64,000 bases of DNA. It comes from ASV31 sp965229765 (GTDB lineage Bacteria > Pseudomonadota > Alphaproteobacteria > Rhodobacterales > Rhodobacteraceae). Under the pieces are notes generated by a model. The model ran no database searches. It was not told where the DNA came from and saw only the letters and a list, made by a program, of their open reading frames with translations. A program made the translations under genes and the position numbers. Position 1 is the stretch's first letter, and each line of letters opens with the position of its first letter. Of this stretch, positions 59,708-64,000 are shown one piece after another. The stretch covers positions 1 through 64,000 of the forward strand of contig CBDDJT010000004.1 in assembly GCA_965229765.1 (NCBI GenBank). Direction: 5' to 3'.

Positions 59708-60529
59708 ATGGCCACGGTGGACAGCGACATATCTGCACTTATCGGCGCGGAACTGCCCTATTTGCGGCGGTATGCCCGCGCCCTGACCGGCGGACAGGAT
59801 AGCGGCGACCGCTATGCGGCCGCCACGCTGGAGGCGATCCTCCAGGACCCCGGTGTCTTTGACCAAACGGCCGCCCCCAAGGTGGCTCTTTTCCGCGCGT
59901 TCCACATGATCTGGGCCTCGACCGGCGCGCCGACCGCGCAGCCCGACGTGGCGCTCAGCCCGCTGGAGGCCGCCGCGCTCGACCACCTGTCGGCGCTGAC
60001 ACCCAACACGCGCGAGGCCCTGCTTCTGGGTTCGATCGAGGGCTTCGGCGCCGCCGAGATCGCCGCGATCATGCAGATCACCCCCAGCGAGGCCGAGGAA
60101 CTGATCGGCATCGCGCTGCGCGAGATGCAGGCCAGCGTCGCGGGCAAGGTGATGATCATCGAGGACGAGGCGATCATCGCCATGGACCTGCACGCCATCG
60201 TGGCAGAGATGGGCCACGAGGTAACGGGCATTGCGCGGACCCGCACCGCCGCCGTCGAGATGGCTGCCCAGACGCAGCCCGACCTGATCCTTGCCGACAT
60301 CCAGCTGGCAGACAACTCTTCCGGCATCGACGCGGTGGCCGACATCTTCGAGCAGTTCGGGGAACTGCCGGTGATCTTCATCACCGCCTTCCCCGAACGC
60401 CTGCTGACCGGCGAGCGGGCGGAACCCGCGTTCCTGATCTCGAAGCCGTTTTCGGAAGACCAGGTGCGGTCCGCCGTCAGCCAGGCGATGTTCTTTGCCG
60501 CCGGCGGCGGGGCGGCTCAGGACGGCTGA
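59708..60529 (+). CDS. phyR: General stress response regulator PhyR
   Basis: 273 aa. N-terminal sigma-like domain (ISALIGAELPYLRRYARAL to REALLLGSIEGFGAAEIAAI, MQITPSEAEELIGIAL) and a C-terminal receiver domain (VMIIEDEAIIAMDLHAIVAE, phospho-Asp about 197 in LILADIQLADNSSG, FITAFPE, ISKPFSEDQV). Phosphorylated PhyR mimics a sigma factor and titrates NepR. AGGA precedes ATG 59708. It is divergent from nepR and the kinase, the standard GSR locus layout. Its stop overlaps the opposite-strand yihY gene by 13 bp. Confidence 0.93.
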   Translation: MATVDSDISALIGAELPYLRRYARALTGGQDSGDRYAAATLEAILQDPGVFDQTAAPKVALFRAFHMIWASTGAPTAQPDVALSPLEAAALDHLSALTPNTREALLLGSIEGFGAAEIAAIMQITPSEAEELIGIALREMQASVAGKVMIIEDEAIIAMDLHAIVAEMGHEVTGIARTRTAAVEMAAQTQPDLILADIQLADNSSGIDAVADIFEQFGELPVIFITAFPERLLTGERAEPAFLISKPFSEDQVRSAVSQAMFFAAGGGAAQDG

Positions 60530-61368
60530 GCACGGCCCGCGACGGCGTTTACGGCTGCCCCCAGCAGCACGGCATAGGCGCTTATGTAAAGCCAGATCAA
60601 AAGCGCGACGGCGGCGCCCAGCGTGCCATAGACCTCGTTGTAGTCGGCAAAACGCGCGACGTAGACGGAAAACCCCAGCGATGCCGCCGCCCAGAGCGTC
60701 AGCGCGACCAGCGCGCCGGGCGTCACCCAGCCGCGCGCGCGGGGTCCCTGCCCCGGCCCGAAGCGATAGACCAGCCCCAGCCCCGACAGGATGACAAGCA
60801 CCGCCACCGCCCAGCGCCCGGCCAGAAGCGCCGGGCCCGTCAGCGGCCCCGGCGGCAGCACCGCCACCGCGACGGGCAGGATAACGCCGGTGGCCAGCGC
60901 CGCCAGCCCCACCGCCAGCAGCCCCAGCGTCATCGCCACGGCGCGCAGGAAGTCGTGCAGCAGGCCCCCCGACGCGGTGCCGTGTATCGCGTTCAGCCCC
61001 CGGATCAGCGCCCCCACGCCCGATCGTGCCGACAGGATGGCAAACCCCGTCGACAGCGCGGTGGCCCAGCCCAGCGTCGTGTCGGTGGTGTCGATCAGCG
61101 CCTGCACCTGCCCTTCCAGCAGGCCCATCGCCTGTTCCGGCACAAAGCCTTCAAGAACCTCCATCTGCGTGCCGATCATATCCGGGTCCGAAACGACACC
61201 CCAAAGCGCGATCAGCGCCGCCACCCCGGGAAACACGGCCAGCATCGCGTAAAAGGCCACGCCGGCGGACACGAGCCCAAGGTCACGGTCGGACGCCAGC
61301 CGCCATACGGCCACTGCAAACCGCCAGGCACGGCGCAAGCGAAGGGGCGGAAACCGGGGCGGGGACAT
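60517..61368 (-). CDS. YihY/BrkB-family membrane protein
   Basis: 283 aa with six membrane helices: LGLVSAGVAFYAMLAVFPGV, TALSTGFAILSARSGVGALI, AVAMTLGLLAVGLAALATGV, WAVAVLVILSGLGLVYRFGP, GALVALTLWAAASLGFSVYV and AAVALLIWLYISAYAVLLGA. YihY/BrkB proteins were once called ribonuclease BN; they are now of uncertain function. Not in an operon with its neighbours; convergent with phyR. Confidence 0.9.
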   Translation of the reverse strand: MSPPRFPPLRLRRAWRFAVAVWRLASDRDLGLVSAGVAFYAMLAVFPGVAALIALWGVVSDPDMIGTQMEVLEGFVPEQAMGLLEGQVQALIDTTDTTLGWATALSTGFAILSARSGVGALIRGLNAIHGTASGGLLHDFLRAVAMTLGLLAVGLAALATGVILPVAVAVLPPGPLTGPALLAGRWAVAVLVILSGLGLVYRFGPGQGPRARGWVTPGALVALTLWAAASLGFSVYVARFADYNEVYGTLGAAVALLIWLYISAYAVLLGAAVNAVAGRAQPS

Positions 61369-61564
61369 GGACAGAGGCTAGCCGCTGCTGCGGCGCGCGG
61401 CCAGTCCCCGCCGGAAAGGTCAGCTTTATTGAGATTTCACTTTGGCGATGTTATCTTGTAAGCGTGCCCGGCGCCGGGGCCTTGATCGGCGTGCAGCGAA
61501 GGAGGACTATGTCCTGTCTCTCATCGAACAAGCGGTCCGTGGAACGACCGTGCCGGAAGCGGCG

Positions 61565-61933
61565 ATGACCGCGACGCCGGATCAGCCGACAAGCGAAGAA
61601 CTGCTTGCGCGCATCCTTTCCTCTCTTGACGATGACAAAGCCGAAGACGTCGTGTCCATCGACTTGCGTGGCAAGTCCGAGATGGCCGATTACATGGTGA
61701 TCGCCTCTGGCCGGTCATCGCGTCAGGTTGCGTCCATCGCCGAAAAGCTGACCGACCGCCTGAAGCAGGAGTTCGGGAGGCTGTGCAAGGTCGAGGGGAA
61801 GGAAACCGCCGACTGGGTACTGATCGACGCGGGCGATGCGATCGTCCATGTCTTCCGCCCCGAGGTGCGAGAGTTCTACCAGCTTGAAAAGATGTGGATG
61901 AGCCCGGCCGAGGCAGCTGCCGCGCGCAACTGA
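61565..61933 (+). CDS. rsfS: Ribosome silencing factor RsfS
   Basis: 122 aa. Central pattern LDDDKAEDVVSIDLRGKSEM then ADYMVIASGRSSRQVASIAE and the end VHVFRPEVREFYQLEKMWMS are typical of RsfS (YbeB), which binds uL14 and prevents 30S-50S joining in starvation. The start 61565 follows homologues; upstream in-frame codons and a GGAGGA near 61501 make a slightly longer start possible. The next gene starts within its stop (TGATG). Confidence 0.92.
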   Translation: MTATPDQPTSEELLARILSSLDDDKAEDVVSIDLRGKSEMADYMVIASGRSSRQVASIAEKLTDRLKQEFGRLCKVEGKETADWVLIDAGDAIVHVFRPEVREFYQLEKMWMSPAEAAAARN

Positions 61934-62403
61934 TGCGGGTGCACATCTGCGCGGTGGGCCGGCTGCGGGCCGGTCCGGAACGCGCGCTGATCGGCGATTA
62001 CCTGACCCGCTTCGGGCGCACCGGGCGGGGCCTGGGACTTGGTCCCGCGACGATCACCGAAGTGGAAGACCGCAAGGGCGGCGGCATGGCCGCCGAGGCG
62101 GCGTTGCTGGACCGGGCCGTGCCCTCGGGCGCGCGCCGCATCGCGCTGGACGAACGCGGGCAGGTCATGACGTCTGTGCAATTTGCCGAAACGCTGGCGG
62201 GCTGGCGCGACACCGGCACCGGTGACGTCGCCTGCCTGATCGGCGGGGCGGACGGGCTGGACCCGGGCCTGCGCGACGGCGCGGATCTGGTGCTGTCCTT
62301 CGGCGCGATGGTGTGGCCGCACATGCTGGCCCGCGTGATGCTGGCCGAACAGCTGTACCGCGCCGCCGCGATCCTTGCGGGCACACCCTATCACCGGGTG
62401 TAG
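61933..62403 (+). CDS. rlmH: 23S rRNA (pseudouridine1915-N3)-methyltransferase RlmH
   Basis: 156-aa SPOUT methyltransferase, knot region LIGGADGLDPGLRDGADLVL followed by LSFGAMVWPHMLARVMLAEQ and YRAAAILAGTPYHRV at the very end. The last segment binds S-adenosylmethionine. ATG overlaps the rsfS stop. The rsfS-rlmH-gpmI order is conserved. Confidence 0.95.
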   Translation: MRVHICAVGRLRAGPERALIGDYLTRFGRTGRGLGLGPATITEVEDRKGGGMAAEAALLDRAVPSGARRIALDERGQVMTSVQFAETLAGWRDTGTGDVACLIGGADGLDPGLRDGADLVLSFGAMVWPHMLARVMLAEQLYRAAAILAGTPYHRV

Positions 62404-62470
62404 CGCAGGTGACGGTTTCCCCCGCCGACCGGGCACGCTAGAAGCGGCAAGACCCGGCAGGAGACAGGCC

Positions 62471-63994
62471 ATGAGCACCCCGAAACCCGTTGTTCTGTGC
62501 ATCCTTGACGGCTGGGGTCTGCGCGAGGAGACAGCCAACAACGCCCCGGCGCTGGCCGACACGCCGAATTTCGACCGGCTGATGGCGACCTGCCCCAACT
62601 CCACGCTGATCACCTTCGGCCCCGACGTGGGCCTGCCCACCGGGCAGATGGGCAATTCCGAGGTCGGGCACACCAACATCGGCGCGGGGCGCGTGGTCGC
62701 GATGGACCTTGGCCAGATCGACCTTGCGATCGAGGATGGAAGCTTTTTTGCCCGGCCCGAGCTTACGGCGTTCATCGAGACGCTGAAGTCCAGCGGCGGC
62801 ACGGCGCAACTGATGGGCCTTGTCTCTCCGGGCGGGGTGCATTCGCACCAGTCCCATATCGTGGCGGCGGCCCGGGCCATCGCCGCCGCCGGCGTGCCGG
62901 TGCAGGTACACGCGGTGACAGACGGCCGCGACGTGGCGCCGACATCCGGCGCGGGACAGGTGGCAGAGCTTGTCGCCGCCCTGCCCGAGGGCGCGCGCAT
63001 CGGGACGGTCGTGGGCCGTTACTACGCGATGGACCGTGACACGCGCTGGGAACGGGTGAAGGAAGCCGCCGACCTTGTCCTGCACGGCACCGGACGCGAT
63101 GCCGCCGGTGCCGCGCCCGCCATCCGCGCCGCCTATGACACGGGCGAGACCGACGAGTTCATCCGCGCGACGCGGATCGGGGGCTACGCCCCGCCGCGCG
63201 ACGGCGACGGCCTTCTGTTCATCAACTTCCGCGCCGACCGCGCGCGGGAAATCCTGTCGGCGCTGGCCGATCCCGTCTTCGACGCCTTCGACACGGGCCC
63301 CCGCCCCGCCTGGGCGGCCTGTCTGGGGATGGTGGAGTACTCCGACCGGCACAACGATTTCATGCAGGCGATCTTTCCCAAGCAGGACATCGTCAACACG
63401 CTGGGGTCCTGGGTGGCGCAGCATGGCCTGCGCCAGTTCCGGCTGGCCGAGACAGAGAAATACCCCCATGTCACCTTCTTTCTGAACGGCGGCAAGGAAA
63501 CCCCCGAGGTCGGCGAAGACCGGTTCATGCCGAAATCGCCCAAGGTCGCCACCTACGACCTGCAACCGGAGATGAGCGCGCCCGAGGTCAGCGACGCGTT
63601 CGTCAAGGCGATCGGCGCTGGTTACGACCTGATCGTCGTGAACTATGCCAACCCCGACATGGTCGGCCACACCGGCGATCTTTCCGCCGCGATGCGCGCC
63701 TGCGAGGCGGTTGACCAGGGCCTTGGCCGCGCGCTGGCCGCGCTGGAAAAGGCGGGCGGCGCGATGATCGTCACCGCCGACCACGGCAATTGCGAAACCA
63801 TGGTCGATCCGGTCACGGGCGGGCCGCACACGGCGCATACCACGAACCCGGTGCCGGTGATCCTTGTGGGCGGGCCGGCGGGCGCGTCGCTGGCCGATGG
63901 CGGGCGGCTGGCCGATCTTGCGCCGACGCTTCTGGAACTGATGGGCCTGCCACAGCCGCCCGAGATGACCGGGCAAAGCCTGATCCGGAAATGA
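62471..63994 (+). CDS. gpmI: 2,3-bisphosphoglycerate-independent phosphoglycerate mutase
   Basis: 507 aa. Manganese-dependent alkaline-phosphatase-fold mutase: VVLCILDGWGLREETANNAP, active-site Ser in GQMGNSEVGHTNIGAGRV, then VHAVTDGRDVAPTSG, RYYAMDRDTRWERV, NYANPDMVGHTG and VTADHGNCETMVDP, all metal-site motifs. It interconverts 3- and 2-phosphoglycerate in glycolysis. The start 62471 has a purine-rich leader (GGAGACAGGCC). Complete in the window, ending 6 nt before the edge. Confidence 0.96.
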   Translation: MSTPKPVVLCILDGWGLREETANNAPALADTPNFDRLMATCPNSTLITFGPDVGLPTGQMGNSEVGHTNIGAGRVVAMDLGQIDLAIEDGSFFARPELTAFIETLKSSGGTAQLMGLVSPGGVHSHQSHIVAAARAIAAAGVPVQVHAVTDGRDVAPTSGAGQVAELVAALPEGARIGTVVGRYYAMDRDTRWERVKEAADLVLHGTGRDAAGAAPAIRAAYDTGETDEFIRATRIGGYAPPRDGDGLLFINFRADRAREILSALADPVFDAFDTGPRPAWAACLGMVEYSDRHNDFMQAIFPKQDIVNTLGSWVAQHGLRQFRLAETEKYPHVTFFLNGGKETPEVGEDRFMPKSPKVATYDLQPEMSAPEVSDAFVKAIGAGYDLIVVNYANPDMVGHTGDLSAAMRACEAVDQGLGRALAALEKAGGAMIVTADHGNCETMVDPVTGGPHTAHTTNPVPVILVGGPAGASLADGGRLADLAPTLLELMGLPQPPEMTGQSLIRK

Positions 63995-64000
63995 TGCGGC

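Overview
The window is a chromosomal stretch of a high-GC alphaproteobacterium, almost certainly a member of the Rhodobacterales (Roseobacter/Paracoccaceae type). Pointers are the leuS-lptE-holA operon preceded by a DUF3576 lipoprotein gene, a DUF2125 protein, an alphaproteobacterial porin, a LuxI-type autoinducer synthase, a PhyR/NepR general stress response locus, TamA/TamB and a leuB/leuC/leuD group. Genes are packed tightly on both strands, many with 4-nt start/stop overlaps and several with overlapping 3' ends.

Region by region. 0-10.6 kb: start of a PmbA/TldE gene, a DUF2125 exported protein, an SDR plus enoyl-CoA hydratase pair, an Ldh_2-family oxidoreductase with a replaced catalytic motif, an alginate-lyase-family gene split by one in-frame TGA, a LysR regulator, a putative type III secretion chaperone with a 276-aa partner whose ribosome binding site lies inside a perfect hairpin, an HNH nuclease and a flavoprotein. 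10.6-18.2 kb: two glutathione transferases, holA, lptE, leuS, a DUF3576 lipoprotein and a porin. 18.3-23.5 kb: luxI divergent from a membrane histidine kinase and a response regulator with a degenerate GGDEF domain; the intergenic region carries DnaA-box-like 9-mers and two matched dyads. 23.5-27.1 kb: a phenol-type flavin monooxygenase, a maleylacetate reductase and the frameshifted remains of a divergent LysR regulator.

27.1-34.6 kb is an integrated element of about 7.45 kb in the 3' end of tRNA-Arg(CCT), bounded by an exact 17-bp direct repeat (27116-27132 and 34549-34565). It carries a small leader gene, tyrosine integrase, an unknown gene, alpA, a primase-helicase and, right behind it, a field of 12-bp iterons with a G/C-rich palindrome that looks like a replication origin, followed by cargo genes. 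The order int-alpA-primase/helicase-origin is that of phage satellites (PICI-like) rather than of a complete phage or a conjugative element.

34.6-48.3 kb: a LacI regulator, a GT2 glycosyltransferase with a LAB_N partner, asd, an unusual LRR/coiled-coil/transmembrane protein (possible DUF6161, possibly an immune-type gene), an EamA transporter, leuB, a LysR/epimerase divergent pair, an exported EEP-family protein, a membrane protein and leuD/leuC. 48.6-64 kb: otsB-otsA (trehalose), tamA-tamB, an AI-2E-type permease, a HisKA_2 kinase with nepR and phyR (general stress response), YihY, and rsfS-rlmH-gpmI.

The most distinctive items are the satellite-like island with its iteron origin, the hairpin-sequestered gene beside the type III chaperone homologue, the LRR membrane protein, and the luxI/kinase/regulator cluster.
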